Positions 38,910 through 48,001 of a DNA stretch of 64,000 nt are shown one piece after another (position 1 is the first letter of the stretch; the number at the start of each line of letters is the position of its first letter). Under the pieces are notes generated by a model. It was given only the letters and a program-made list of their open reading frames with translations, was not told where the DNA came from and did no database searches. The translations under genes were made by a program, and so were the position numbers. The DNA is from Paraburkholderia caledonica NBRC 102488 (GTDB lineage Bacteria; Pseudomonadota; Gammaproteobacteria; Burkholderiales; Burkholderiaceae): assembly GCF_000685095.1 (NCBI RefSeq), contig NZ_BAYE01000024.1, forward strand, positions 1 to 64,000, written 5' to 3'.

Positions 38910-39740
38910 TCACAGTCGATAAAACGCGGCGGCGTTGCCGCCGAAAACCGCTTCGCGCTCGCCGTCGTCAAGCGACGCAAGCAGCGTGTTGGCCACCGAA
39001 TGCCACAGCAGATAATCGCCGTTCAGTTCGAGCACCGGCCAGTCGCTGCCCCACATCAGCCGCGCGGCGCCAAACGTAGCGAGCAGGTGCTCGACGTATG
39101 GCCGTAGTGTCTCTTCGGTCCAGCCCGGCGACGCCTCGGTTGCGAGCCCCGACAGCTTGCAGTGCACGCCCGGCAGCTTCGCGAGCCGCGCGATCGCATC
39201 GGCCCATGTTTGCCAGCCGGCCTGACCGTAGCGGATGGGCGGCTTAGCGCCGTGATCGACCACGATGCGCAGCGACGGAAAACGCCGCGCGAAAGTTTCC
39301 ACATGGTCGACATGCCGTGCATAAATCAGCGCGTCGAAGGCGAGGTCATGCGCGATCAGCGCTTCGATTGCAGGCGCGAGATCGGGATTCGCAATCCACG
39401 TATCGTCGGGCAGGTCTTGCAGCATGGGCCGCACGCCTTTGAACTTGGGCTCTTGCGCGAGCGCTCCGATCAAAGCCGGAGCCGTAGGCAGCAGGAGCGG
39501 CACCCAGCCGACCACGCCGGCAATGGACGGCTCCTCGCGCGCAATGTCGAGCAGATAACGCGTTTCGTCGATGGTCGGCGCCGCCTGAACCACGACCGTT
39601 CTTTCGATGCCCGCCCTCTCTCGCAACGGTTTCAGATCCGCCGGGCCGAAAGGGCGGTACAGAATTTCGAGCTCCGGCGTAAGCCATTCATAGTCGCCGC
39701 GAGCGGGGTCCCAATAGTGCTGGTGAGCGTCGATATGCAT
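38910..39740 (-). CDS. amidohydrolase-2 family lactonase, probable L-fuconolactonase type
   Basis: 276 residues from ATG 39740 (MHIDAHQHYWDP). The HxH metal motif, LRIVVDHGAKPPI, KLSGLATEA and the final metal/acid site GSDWPVLEL are all there. This branch (COG3618) includes L-fuconolactonase and L-rhamnono-lactonase. It would open the lactone made by the aldose dehydrogenase encoded just upstream; only 8 bases separate the genes. A longer open frame upstream overlaps the neighbouring gene and lacks family similarity. Confidence 0.88.
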   Translation of the reverse strand: MHIDAHQHYWDPARGDYEWLTPELEILYRPFGPADLKPLRERAGIERTVVVQAAPTIDETRYLLDIAREEPSIAGVVGWVPLLLPTAPALIGALAQEPKFKGVRPMLQDLPDDTWIANPDLAPAIEALIAHDLAFDALIYARHVDHVETFARRFPSLRIVVDHGAKPPIRYGQAGWQTWADAIARLAKLPGVHCKLSGLATEASPGWTEETLRPYVEHLLATFGAARLMWGSDWPVLELNGDYLLWHSVANTLLASLDDGEREAVFGGNAAAFYRL

Positions 39741-39748
39741 CTTCACGT

Positions 39749-40789
39749 TCAGTTCTGTGGCGCGGGCGCGCGAGGGTCGAGCAAGCCTTCCTCGCGCAAC
39801 GCGGACCACAAGGCCCCGGGAATCGGCAACTCGAACGACGCAGCGTTCTCACGCAATTCGTCGGCACTGCGCGCGCCGGTCAGCACGGTGGCGACCGCCG
39901 GATGCGCATACGGAAACTGCAAGGCTGCGGCGGCGAGCGGCACGCCGTGGTTGCGGCAGACTGTCTCCAGTTGCGCGACTCGCTCGATGACTTCGCGCGG
40001 CGCCTCGCCGTAATTGAATTTCAGATCGCCTTCGATGCCGCGCGCCAGGATGCCCGAGTTGAACGCGCCGCCTAACAGGATGCTAACGCCGCGCTGTTCG
40101 CACGCCGGCAAGAGGTCGTCGAGAGTCGCCTGTTCGAGAAGCGTATAACGGCCCGCAAGCAACGCGCAATCGATATCGAACTCGGCCATCGCGTCGAGTA
40201 TTACAGCGCCTTCATTGACGCCGAGTCCCACGGCCTTAACCGCGCCGGCCGAGCGCAGTTCGTCGAGCGCGCGAAAACCACCGCCTTCGGTCAGTTGCCG
40301 CCAGTAGTGAGGATTGTTCTCGCCGTGCGTGACCCGCCCAATGTCGTGGACCAGCAGAATGTCTATATCGACGATGCCGAGGCGCTGCTGGCTGTCTTCG
40401 AACGAACGCAGAATACCGTCGTGCGTGTAGTCGTAGATCGCTTCGAAGGGCAGCGGATCCTGCCAGCCTTCGCTGCCGTCGTAGGGGTTGGTACGCGGTA
40501 CGAAACGGCGGCCCACTTTCGTTGACAACACATATTCGCTGCGTGGATAGCGGCGCAAAGCGTCGCCAAGACGATGCTCCGCTTTGGTGTGGCCGTAATG
40601 CGGCGCGGTGTCGAAATAGCGCACGCCGGCGTTCCAGGCGGCCGCGACGGTGGCGTGTGCTTCTTCTTCGGACAGATCGCGGTAGAGGCCGCCGAGGGGC
40701 GCGGTGCCGAGACTCAATCCGGTTACTTGCAATGCGCTGCGGCCAACACGGCGGCGCTGCTCGATTTTCGAACCGTTCGTTGCAGTCAT
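39749..40789 (-). CDS. aldo/keto reductase, probable aldose (L-fucose/D-threo-aldose) 1-dehydrogenase
   Basis: 346 residues from ATG 40789, which has AGGAGA nine bases upstream. The AKR tetrad is visible: D60 and Y65 (FDTAPHYG), K91 (STKVGRRF) and a histidine in LLVHDIG. The sequence resembles the D-threo-aldose/L-fucose 1-dehydrogenase group. It would oxidise the free sugar to a lactone using NAD(P)+. Its position before the lactonase gene supports this. The exact sugar (L-fucose, D-arabinose and L-galactose share this stereochemistry) is not fixed. Confidence 0.85.
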   Translation of the reverse strand: MTATNGSKIEQRRRVGRSALQVTGLSLGTAPLGGLYRDLSEEEAHATVAAAWNAGVRYFDTAPHYGHTKAEHRLGDALRRYPRSEYVLSTKVGRRFVPRTNPYDGSEGWQDPLPFEAIYDYTHDGILRSFEDSQQRLGIVDIDILLVHDIGRVTHGENNPHYWRQLTEGGGFRALDELRSAGAVKAVGLGVNEGAVILDAMAEFDIDCALLAGRYTLLEQATLDDLLPACEQRGVSILLGGAFNSGILARGIEGDLKFNYGEAPREVIERVAQLETVCRNHGVPLAAAALQFPYAHPAVATVLTGARSADELRENAASFELPIPGALWSALREEGLLDPRAPAPQN

Positions 40790-40869
40790 TGAGCGTGTCT
40801 CCTTCTTGCTCCGGTCGCATGCAAGCGGTTGCTGTTGCATGCCCTTTTTATCACACGGCAAGGCAACGC

Positions 40870-42195
40870 TCAGTGCGACGCCACAGTAACCACGCGTCGA
40901 GGCGCGGCGGTGCTCGACGGCAAGCATGCCGGCCCGACCGGCTCGAACGTCTTGTACGTAAGAATGAATTCCTGATGACCCAGCTTTTCCGACTTGGAAG
41001 GCGCGCCCTGCGAAACCGCCACCGTCTGCTCGAACACTTCGCGTCCCACTTCGTCGAGCGTGCCGCGGCCTTCAAGGATACGGCCCGCGTCCACGTCCAT
41101 GTCGCCAGCCAGGTTGCGATACGTGGCGGGATTCGCGCATATCTTGATGACCGGCGAGATTGCCGAGCCGACCACCGAACCGCGTCCGGTCGTGAACAGA
41201 ATGACATGCGCACCGCACGCGATCAGTTCGCCGATTTCCGCGTTGTCGCTAATGTTCGGAAAGCCGAAACGCGGCTCGCCGTCCGGCACCACATCGAGCA
41301 GGTAAAGGCCGCCGGTCGGCGGAATATCGCCCGGCTTCACGATGCCCGCAATCGGCGACGCGCCGCTCTTCGCATAGGCGCCTAGCGATTTCTCTTCCTG
41401 CGTGGTGAGGCCGCCGTCCGCGTTGCCGACCGCAAAACTACCGTGGCCGAGAATCGAGTAATAGCGCGCTGCTTTCGCGACGCACGCGACAATCGCGTCG
41501 CCCAGTTCCGGTCGCGCCGCGCGGGTCTTCATATGAAATTCGCAGCCTACCAACTCGCCGGTTTCTTCGAAGATGCAAGTCGCGCCCGCGTCGATCAGAT
41601 GATCGAACGCGCGGCCAACCGCCGGATTCGCGGTGATGCCGCTCGTGCCGTCCGAGCCTCCGCAGATCGTACCGATCATCAGTTCGCTGAGCGCCATCGG
41701 CACTTTCTCTTGCGCGGCGAGTTGCTTGCGCGCGCCGCGAATCCAGTCGACGCCATATTGGATCGTGCTGCGCGTGCCGCCCTTTTCCTGAATCGTCAGC
41801 ACTTCGACGGGCCGGCCGCTCGCGCGCACCACGTCGACGAGATAGTGCTTGTTCATGCTCTCGCATCCCAGCGAGACGAACAGCACCGCGCCGACGTTCG
41901 GATGGGTTGTGAGCCGCTCGAGCATTTTCTCCGCGTACTCATTCGGATAGCAGCCGGGAAAGCCGATCAGATGAACCGGCGGCTCGCGCCCGGCAGATCC
42001 GTCGGCAAGCGTGTCGCCGAACGCGTCGAGCGGCTCGCGAAACTCTGTAACGATCTCGCGCGCCACATGATGCGCGCACTCGACCAGATACGCGACCGCG
42101 ACGACATTGCGAATGCCTTTGCGGCCGTCGCTGCGCGGATAGCCTTGCAGCGTGGGCTGCTGCGCGTAGGCAGTTGCTACGGAAGTGTCAGTCAT
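40870..42195 (-). CDS. UxaA-family sugar-acid dehydratase, large subunit
   Basis: 441 residues, the catalytic C-terminal part of altronate/galactarate dehydratases. Typical blocks are YPRSDGRKGIRNVVAVAYLV, GCESMNKH, GGTRSTIQYG, CGGSDGTSGITANPAVGRAF and NPATYRNLAGDMDVDAG; the conserved cysteines lie in IGFPGCYPNE, LGCES and TICGGSDG. The classical UxaA carries the small SAF domain in the same chain; here it is a separate gene just upstream. The family is known to include dehydratases for D-arabinonate, L-fuconate and L-galactonate. It would make the 2-keto-3-deoxy acid used by the SDR. Confidence 0.88.
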   Translation of the reverse strand: MTDTSVATAYAQQPTLQGYPRSDGRKGIRNVVAVAYLVECAHHVAREIVTEFREPLDAFGDTLADGSAGREPPVHLIGFPGCYPNEYAEKMLERLTTHPNVGAVLFVSLGCESMNKHYLVDVVRASGRPVEVLTIQEKGGTRSTIQYGVDWIRGARKQLAAQEKVPMALSELMIGTICGGSDGTSGITANPAVGRAFDHLIDAGATCIFEETGELVGCEFHMKTRAARPELGDAIVACVAKAARYYSILGHGSFAVGNADGGLTTQEEKSLGAYAKSGASPIAGIVKPGDIPPTGGLYLLDVVPDGEPRFGFPNISDNAEIGELIACGAHVILFTTGRGSVVGSAISPVIKICANPATYRNLAGDMDVDAGRILEGRGTLDEVGREVFEQTVAVSQGAPSKSEKLGHQEFILTYKTFEPVGPACLPSSTAAPRRVVTVASH

Positions 42196-42237
42196 GGTCG
42201 TTCCACCGCAGCGCGAGGCCGCGTCGTTGTGCGCGAA

Positions 42238-42561
42238 TCAGTGATGTACGAATTGATGACCCGCGTCGTGCGTATAGGTCGGCAGGTAGTCGCTTTCGAG
42301 GTTGTGCGTGTGCAGATGCGCCCCGCGCCGCACCGCTTCCGTCACATGGCCGATCACTGCGCCGTAGCGCAGCACCTTGTCATCCTTCGCCAGATCGCGG
42401 CGCGCTACCTTGTGCCCGAGTTCGATGGTTTGCGTGAGAGTCATGCCCTCCCCTTCGATCTCCAGGTGGGTGCCGGCGTCGAGTCGCGCCGCCGCGATCA
42501 GGCAGTTGTCCTCGGGACTGAGCAGGATCAGACGCGGATCCGTTTGGGGGCGGCTGGTCAA
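42238..42561 (-). CDS. UxaA-family dehydratase, small (SAF-domain) subunit
   Basis: 107 residues. The SAF domain ends in VLRYGAVIGHVTEAVRRGAH and LHTHNLES, the usual signature of the UxaA N-terminal domain. It is the first gene of the leftward operon; the large subunit starts 42 bases later. The two chains together should equal one altronate-dehydratase-type enzyme. The first ATG has ACGGAGAAC upstream. Confidence 0.9.
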   Translation of the reverse strand: MTSRPQTDPRLILLSPEDNCLIAAARLDAGTHLEIEGEGMTLTQTIELGHKVARRDLAKDDKVLRYGAVIGHVTEAVRRGAHLHTHNLESDYLPTYTHDAGHQFVHH

Positions 42562-42621
42562 ATGAGTTCTCCGTTAGACCATGGCGAGGCATGCTGCGGG
42601 GGCGGCACGCCAAATTCACCA

Positions 42622-42668
42622 ATGAACGCATTATTCATATATGCACTTTTCGAAGTCAAGGGAAGTGC
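42622..42668. promoter_or_regulatory. candidate IclR-type operators
   Basis: In the 214-base gap between the divergent dehydratase and regulator genes, two inverted repeats occur: ATGAA-N7-TTCAT (42622-42638) and GCACTT-N14-AAGTGC (42643-42668). Both lie centrally, where a regulator could control both directions. Confidence 0.45.
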
Positions 42669-42775
42669 ACTGCACCAATGGTCCGTGTTTTCCCTGGACG
42701 CATCCGCTCGCAGGAATTGGCCGCCGCACTTACACTCAAGCGCCAGGTACGAACAGCCCACGGAATTCCCTCACG

Positions 42776-43564
42776 ATGGACGCAGAAGACAAAGATGATG
42801 CCGACCGTTATCGCGCTCCTGCGCTCGACAAAGGTCTCGACATCCTGGAGTTGCTTGCAGAGCAGAAGCAAGGCCTCACGCGCGCCGAGATCACCAAGCT
42901 GCTTGGACGCAACGCGAGCGAGATGTACCGGATGCTCGAACGTCTGGTCGCCCGGCAATACGTGGTGCGCTCCGCGAGCGGCGATCGTTACTCGCTGAGC
43001 CTCAAGCTGTATGCGCTTGCCCATCGTCATCCGCCGATGAACCGGCTCATCTCCGAGGCGTTGCCGCTCATGCAACGTTTCGCGGATGCCGCCGAACAGT
43101 CGTGTCATCTTGCCGTGTACGATCGCGGCAATCTGCTTGTCATCGCGCAAGTGGACGGACCGGGCACCTGGGGCATGTCGGTGCGGCTCGGATCGCGAGT
43201 CGGCTTGATCGACACTGGCTCGGGCCGCGTGATGCTCGCGTTCCAGACTGTCGAACAGCGTGCGCAGATGCTCGCCGAGCACACCAAGGTGAAGGGCGAA
43301 GTGACGATAGACCGCGACGCACTCGAAGCAGCGTGCGAACGGATTCGCGCGGCGGGTTTCTCGCAGAAGGACAGCCAGCAGACGTTCGGCGTGACCGACG
43401 TGACGTTTCCGATTCTGGGCCCATCCGGCCAGGCAATCGCGGCGCTCACATGCCCTTATCTGAAGCGTATCGACGAATACGTCGCGCCCACGCTCGCCGC
43501 CGCCACGACCCTGCTGCGCGAAACGGTGCAGGCGCTGTCCATGTTCAGCGAGAAGGGTGTCTGA
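42776..43564 (+). CDS. IclR-family transcriptional regulator
   Basis: 262 residues from ATG 42776 (MDAEDKDDADRYRAPALDKG). The N-terminal winged helix (about 15-80, KGLDILELLAEQKQGLTRAE, ASEMYRMLERLV) is followed by the GAF-like effector domain (CHLAVYDRGNLLVIAQVDGP, GSGRVMLAF, FGVTDVTFPILG). Divergent from the aldose operon, so it probably senses a sugar acid or keto acid of that pathway. Upstream in-frame codons run through the promoter region and are excluded. Confidence 0.92.
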   Translation: MDAEDKDDADRYRAPALDKGLDILELLAEQKQGLTRAEITKLLGRNASEMYRMLERLVARQYVVRSASGDRYSLSLKLYALAHRHPPMNRLISEALPLMQRFADAAEQSCHLAVYDRGNLLVIAQVDGPGTWGMSVRLGSRVGLIDTGSGRVMLAFQTVEQRAQMLAEHTKVKGEVTIDRDALEAACERIRAAGFSQKDSQQTFGVTDVTFPILGPSGQAIAALTCPYLKRIDEYVAPTLAAATTLLRETVQALSMFSEKGV

Positions 43565-43673
43565 CGCGTGGCTGACTGACGCTATGCAGACCGCTCGCGC
43601 GCATGGTTTAGAATGGCGACCCTCTCAAAAATGTCGCCGCATGAATCCGTTCATGCGCGCCCTTCGATAAGCA

Positions 43674-44219
43674 ATGGCGAAACTTCTGACCGATTCCGAA
43701 TTCCAGCGTTTTTCCGAACTCCAGCAGAAGCAATCGAGCTTCACGATCACGCCTGCAGAAGCCGACGAACTCCGCGACATCGTCGCTCATGCGCAAAAGC
43801 GGCGTGACGACCGTGCGGCAGCGATGAAGAGCATCGAGACTTTCATCCAGCAATTCGACATCAGCCCCGACGAACTGTTTTCACCTGAGCAGATTGGTGA
43901 AGCCGCGCGCACGTACGGCCTGATTCCCGCAGCCAAGAAAGAACGTGTGCTGCCGCCCTCGTTCACGTTCAACGGCAAGCCGTATCAATGGACGACGCGT
44001 CAGTTGCCGGACGATATCCGCGTGCCGCTGTTCGATGCATTCAAGGCGGGCCAGTCGGTGAAGTCGTTTATCGCGACGCCGAAGGATTCGAGCCGCTGCG
44101 CGGCAACCATCGCGCGGCTGGAACGCGAAACCGGTGCGGTGTATGCGGATGCGTGGCTGGAAGAGTTGGCCGTCACGCGAGCGCAGGTCGAGGAAGCGGC
44201 TGCGAAGCTGCCGGCCTGA
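43674..44219 (+). CDS. hypothetical helical protein
   Basis: 181 residues, soluble, no signal or membrane segment. The N-terminal half is helical (LLTDSEFQRFSELQQKQSSF, IVAHAQKRRDDRAAAMKSIE), with DISPDELFSPEQIGEAARTY and a central basic linker, then FTFNGKPYQWTTRQLPDDIR. The middle block resembles the N-terminal oligomerisation part of H-NS-like proteins only loosely, and the H-NS AT-hook-like motif is missing. Function unknown. It is monocistronic and well placed, with codon use like its neighbours. Confidence 0.75.
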   Translation: MAKLLTDSEFQRFSELQQKQSSFTITPAEADELRDIVAHAQKRRDDRAAAMKSIETFIQQFDISPDELFSPEQIGEAARTYGLIPAAKKERVLPPSFTFNGKPYQWTTRQLPDDIRVPLFDAFKAGQSVKSFIATPKDSSRCAATIARLERETGAVYADAWLEELAVTRAQVEEAAAKLPA

Positions 44220-44254
44220 TCGCCCGCTGTTGCGGAGGTGCTCGCACCTTCGAA

Positions 44255-46735
44255 TCAACGCGCGCCGCGCATCGTCGCGGCGCTCTTTTCCTCATCCGGT
44301 TCTTTCTCCAGCGCCATCCGGAAGCCCACCACAGTCGGGTCTTCCGTCGGCGCGATCGTGAAGCCGCTCGATCTCGCGAGCGCGATCATTGCAGTGTTCT
44401 CCCGCAACGCCTCGCCGACAAGCCAATGTATACCGCGCGCACGCGCATACCGGATGATTCGGTCGGTCAGCAACCGGCCAAGCCGTCGCCCTTTCTGATC
44501 CGAGCGAATGGCAACTGCGAATTCCGCCGTTTCGTTATCCGGGTCCGCCACCGCGCGCACCACGCCGAGCGTGCGCGCCAGGCCCTCGTCGCTTTGCACC
44601 GTCGCGATCAGCGCCATTTCACGGTCGTAGTCGATCTGCGTCATGCGTGCGAGCTGCGAATGATCGAAGCTGCCTACTGCACCGAAAAACCGCAGCCGCA
44701 AATCCTCGGGCGTCATCGCTTCGACGAAGTCGTGATGCGCGGCCTCGTCTTCGGGGCGAATCGGCCGCACCGTAATACGCAGACCTTGCCAGTCGAGTGT
44801 CTCCTCGAAGCGGCGCGGATACGGCATGATCGCGAGGCGGCTGCGCGTCGGCGCGATACGGAGCGTGGGTGCGACAACCGTCACATGATCGCGGTACACG
44901 CGCAGCGTGAGCGTAAGACCAACGATTTCCCTGACGTCGCAGACGGCTTGCGAGAGCGCCGTCAAGGCGGCTAGCGCAGGCTCCGGCGCGATCAGCCGCG
45001 CATACGGCGACCGCGTGACGATGTCGCGGGCGAGCGTCGGATTGAGCGGCGGCAGACCATAGAGTCGCAGCGGCTCGGAAACACCATCGGCGGACGGCGC
45101 CGTGAAGCGGAACACAGGACCGAAGTTGTCGTCGTCATGAAGCTCCACGGCGATGTCGACTACCGGCTTGCGCTCAGACGCAGCGTCAGTTCCCGCGCAG
45201 TCCGATTCGCGCGAACCTTGCGCCGCGTCGGGACGCTCGCCCGCGCCCGCTGTATTCGCTGTCGGCACTGTTTCTATGTCGAGCCCGAAACGCTTCAACA
45301 AGTCCGCTGCCGCTTCACCCGTTAATTCGCGCTCCCCCGCAGCAAGCGCGGCGCGAGCCTGCGCCTGCGCCGCGTCGATCGCCTCAGGGACTTCGGCGGG
45401 CAAACCCTCGGGCGTCTGCATGAGCAATTCGCGCCCCATCCGATAATCGACGAGACGCGCGAACGCGCGGGCGAGCCGCTGCGGCGTCGTGTGAACCGGA
45501 ATTCCTTGCGCATGCAACGCGTCGCGCGTAGCAGCGTCGAGTCCGCCAAAGAAGCATGCGAGCAGTCCGCGATACGCGAACCGCTGATTCGTGATCAACG
45601 CCTGCGCCACCTCGTCGACCGGCGCGCTATGCGTTGACGCATGCACGACGAACGCCGTGCCGGTGCCGCGATGCTCGGCGAGCAGCTTGAGCGCCGTGCC
45701 GAAATACTCGGGACGCGCGTCGTCGCCGAGTTGCAGCGGGTTGCCGCCCACCACGTTCGGCAACGCCTGCTGTAGCGCCTGCGATGCTTCCTCCGGCCAC
45801 GGCGCGAGCGTGTCGCCGGCGGCGGCGAAGGCGTCGCAGGCCAGTGTTGCAAGGCCGCGGTCGCTGGTAATCAGCGTCGCCGTCGCGCCCGCCGCGACGC
45901 GGCCCACGCCGAGCGTCTCGATTTCGTCGAGCAGATCGTCGAGCGCATCGACGCGGACCATGCCGGCGCGGCGGAAGGCAGCCGTGTAGAGCGCGTCGGC
46001 GGGATCGGCGCGGCCCGAGCGCAGAGCAAGCACGGGCTTGTTGCGCGCCGCCGCGCGAGCCGCCGACATGAACTTGCGCGCCGCCCGCACGCTGTCGAGT
46101 TCGAGCAGGATCGCGCGCGTGCCTGGGTCGCTCGCCAGATAGTCGAGGACGTCGCCCGCGTCGACATCCGCCTCGCCGCCGAGCGCGACCGCGTGCGAAA
46201 AACCGAGGCCGCGTGCATGCGCCCAGCCGAGCACCGCGTTGGTCAGCGCGTTCGACTGCGAGACCCACGCCACGCCGCCGGCCTTCACAGTGCACGACGG
46301 CGCGCCGAAATGCGCGCGCAGCGCCGGCGTCACGACGCCCAGACTGCCCGGTCCAACGATTCGCAACAGATGAGGCCGCGCCGCCGCGAGCGCACGCTGC
46401 AGCGCGAGCCTGTCGTCGTCGCAACGGGTCTCGCCGACAATGATCGCCGCGCGCGTCCCGAGACCCCCGAGCTTATGAATGATCGAAGGCCAGGTCGCTG
46501 CCGGCGTGCAGATCAGTGCCACGGTGGGCGCTTGCGGCAAGTCGCCGACATCGCCGATTACCGGGTGCCCGCTGAGCGTTTCGTATCTCGGATTGACCGG
46601 CCACAGCGGACCTTCGAAGCCGCCTTCCAGCAAGCGCGCCCAGACCATCGCGCCAGTGCTGCCCGGCCGCTCGGAGGCGCCGATCACCGCGACAGATCTG
46701 GGTCGGAACAACGCGTCGAGATTGCGAACGGTCAC
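44255..46735 (-). CDS. Pat-type protein lysine acetyltransferase (NDP-forming acyl-CoA synthetase-like + GNAT)
   Basis: 826 residues from GTG 46735 (VTVRNLDALFRPRSVAVIGA), which has GGAG five bases upstream; ATG 46798 is an alternative. A CoA-binding domain (RSVAVIGASERPGSTGAMVW) and succinyl-CoA-synthetase-like domains fill about 1-600; no clear catalytic histidine is evident. The C-terminal 160 residues are a GNAT domain (EFAVAIRSDQKGRRLGRLLT). This layout is that of Pat/YfiQ/PatZ enzymes, which acetylate and inactivate acetyl-CoA synthetase and other targets. It is divergent from a LysR regulator. Confidence 0.88.
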   Translation of the reverse strand: MTVRNLDALFRPRSVAVIGASERPGSTGAMVWARLLEGGFEGPLWPVNPRYETLSGHPVIGDVGDLPQAPTVALICTPAATWPSIIHKLGGLGTRAAIIVGETRCDDDRLALQRALAAARPHLLRIVGPGSLGVVTPALRAHFGAPSCTVKAGGVAWVSQSNALTNAVLGWAHARGLGFSHAVALGGEADVDAGDVLDYLASDPGTRAILLELDSVRAARKFMSAARAAARNKPVLALRSGRADPADALYTAAFRRAGMVRVDALDDLLDEIETLGVGRVAAGATATLITSDRGLATLACDAFAAAGDTLAPWPEEASQALQQALPNVVGGNPLQLGDDARPEYFGTALKLLAEHRGTGTAFVVHASTHSAPVDEVAQALITNQRFAYRGLLACFFGGLDAATRDALHAQGIPVHTTPQRLARAFARLVDYRMGRELLMQTPEGLPAEVPEAIDAAQAQARAALAAGERELTGEAAADLLKRFGLDIETVPTANTAGAGERPDAAQGSRESDCAGTDAASERKPVVDIAVELHDDDNFGPVFRFTAPSADGVSEPLRLYGLPPLNPTLARDIVTRSPYARLIAPEPALAALTALSQAVCDVREIVGLTLTLRVYRDHVTVVAPTLRIAPTRSRLAIMPYPRRFEETLDWQGLRITVRPIRPEDEAAHHDFVEAMTPEDLRLRFFGAVGSFDHSQLARMTQIDYDREMALIATVQSDEGLARTLGVVRAVADPDNETAEFAVAIRSDQKGRRLGRLLTDRIIRYARARGIHWLVGEALRENTAMIALARSSGFTIAPTEDPTVVGFRMALEKEPDEEKSAATMRGAR

Positions 46736-47002
46736 AGGCGCTCCGCAGATGAAAATGGCGCGCCGCTCGGACGTCGACGCGCGCGTGTTCCTCAGCATAG
46801 GCGAAGAGCAGCCATCGCGCGGCGCTTCTCGCGCACGAGCCACAGCCCTGGCAATCGAAGGTTCATCGGCGCAACCGCGCATTGGGTTTTTTTTAGCGCG
46901 CGCAGGCAAAATACAGTGCTTCAATGCGACAATTGCAGGCGATCCGCGCGCCTTCACATCGGCCGCACTGCCCCGCACGATCCAAGAGACAGAAGGTGAT
47001 GT

Positions 47003-47872
47003 ATGCGACGCTTGCCATCGCTCATCGCGTTGCGCTTTTTCGAGGAAACAGCGCGTCACATGAGCTTTAACCGCGCGGCGAGCGCACTATGCGTGACGCA
47101 AGGCGCCGTCAGCCGGCAAATCAAACTGCTCGAGGAATCGCTCGGCGCGAAGCTGTTCGAGCGCGATCACAAAGGCATTCGCCTGACGCCCGTGGGACTG
47201 CAATTCCTTCCTTGCCTGTCGGACGCGTTCGACACCATCGAGCGCGGTTTCCGGCAAATCACTGCGGCAAAGGGCCGGCGCCGTCTGGTGGTGGCCGTAC
47301 CGCCTACCTTCGCGACGCAATGGTTCTCGCCACGGCTAGGTTCGCTCGCTGATGAGATGCCCGACGTCGAATTGTCGATTCGCACGGAGCCGACCGCCGA
47401 CTGCCACTGCACGATCCGCTTCGGCCGTCATGCATTGCCCGACGCACACTCCGAATTGCTGATGACCGAGCGCCATGCACTGGTGGGCGCGCCGATGCTG
47501 CTTGGCGAGCCGCTCGACAGGCTGCTTGAACACATGCCAGCACTACACGTGCTGCACAACGACGCGAGGCTGGACCTGTGGCCGAACTGGCTCGCCACGG
47601 CGGGGCTGCCCGCGCGTTACGCGGATAACGGCATTGAATTCTCGACGCTGGAACAGGCGATCCGCGCTGCGCGCAAGGGCGCGGGCCTCGCTATCGTCGA
47701 CAGAAATATGATCGTCGAGGAACTGGCGGACGGCAGCCTCGCGCAGTTCTCGGATGTCGAAGTGGCCGGCCCGTTCGGCTACTGGCTCGACGTCGCGCCG
47801 CAGCACGCCGCCCTCGAATACGTGCAGGCGTTCGCGGGTTGGCTGCGCGAACAAGTACTGAACATGGGCTAG
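47003..47872 (+). CDS. LysR-family regulator, GcvA-like
   Basis: 289 residues. The N-terminal helix-turn-helix is ALRFFEETARHMSFNRAASA with LCVTQGAVSRQIKLLEESLG; the substrate-binding domain starts near 90 (RRLVVAVPPTFATQWFSPRL). The opening RRLPSLIALRFFE is typical of the GcvA/AmpR branch. It is divergent from the Pat gene with a 267-base gap, so it may control that gene. The effector is unknown. Confidence 0.93.
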   Translation: MRRLPSLIALRFFEETARHMSFNRAASALCVTQGAVSRQIKLLEESLGAKLFERDHKGIRLTPVGLQFLPCLSDAFDTIERGFRQITAAKGRRRLVVAVPPTFATQWFSPRLGSLADEMPDVELSIRTEPTADCHCTIRFGRHALPDAHSELLMTERHALVGAPMLLGEPLDRLLEHMPALHVLHNDARLDLWPNWLATAGLPARYADNGIEFSTLEQAIRAARKGAGLAIVDRNMIVEELADGSLAQFSDVEVAGPFGYWLDVAPQHAALEYVQAFAGWLREQVLNMG

Positions 47873-47919
47873 CGGCTATTCCGTCCAATGGCGAGCCGGG
47901 AGCGAGCCTCGAAATAAAA

Positions 47920-47946
47920 AAAGCCGCATGCATGACACGCGGCTTT
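47920..47946. terminator. bidirectional terminator between LysR gene and prfC
   Basis: AAAGCCGC (47920-47927) pairs with GCGGCTTT (47939-47946) around an 11-base loop. On the minus strand it is followed by a long T run (the AAAAAAA at 47916-47922), so it serves prfC well and the LysR gene more weakly. Confidence 0.9.
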
Positions 47947-48001
47947 CTCTAATTTCAGCAGGCTCAGCCAGCCACATGCGCTGGCGGACGGGCTCAACTC
48001 G

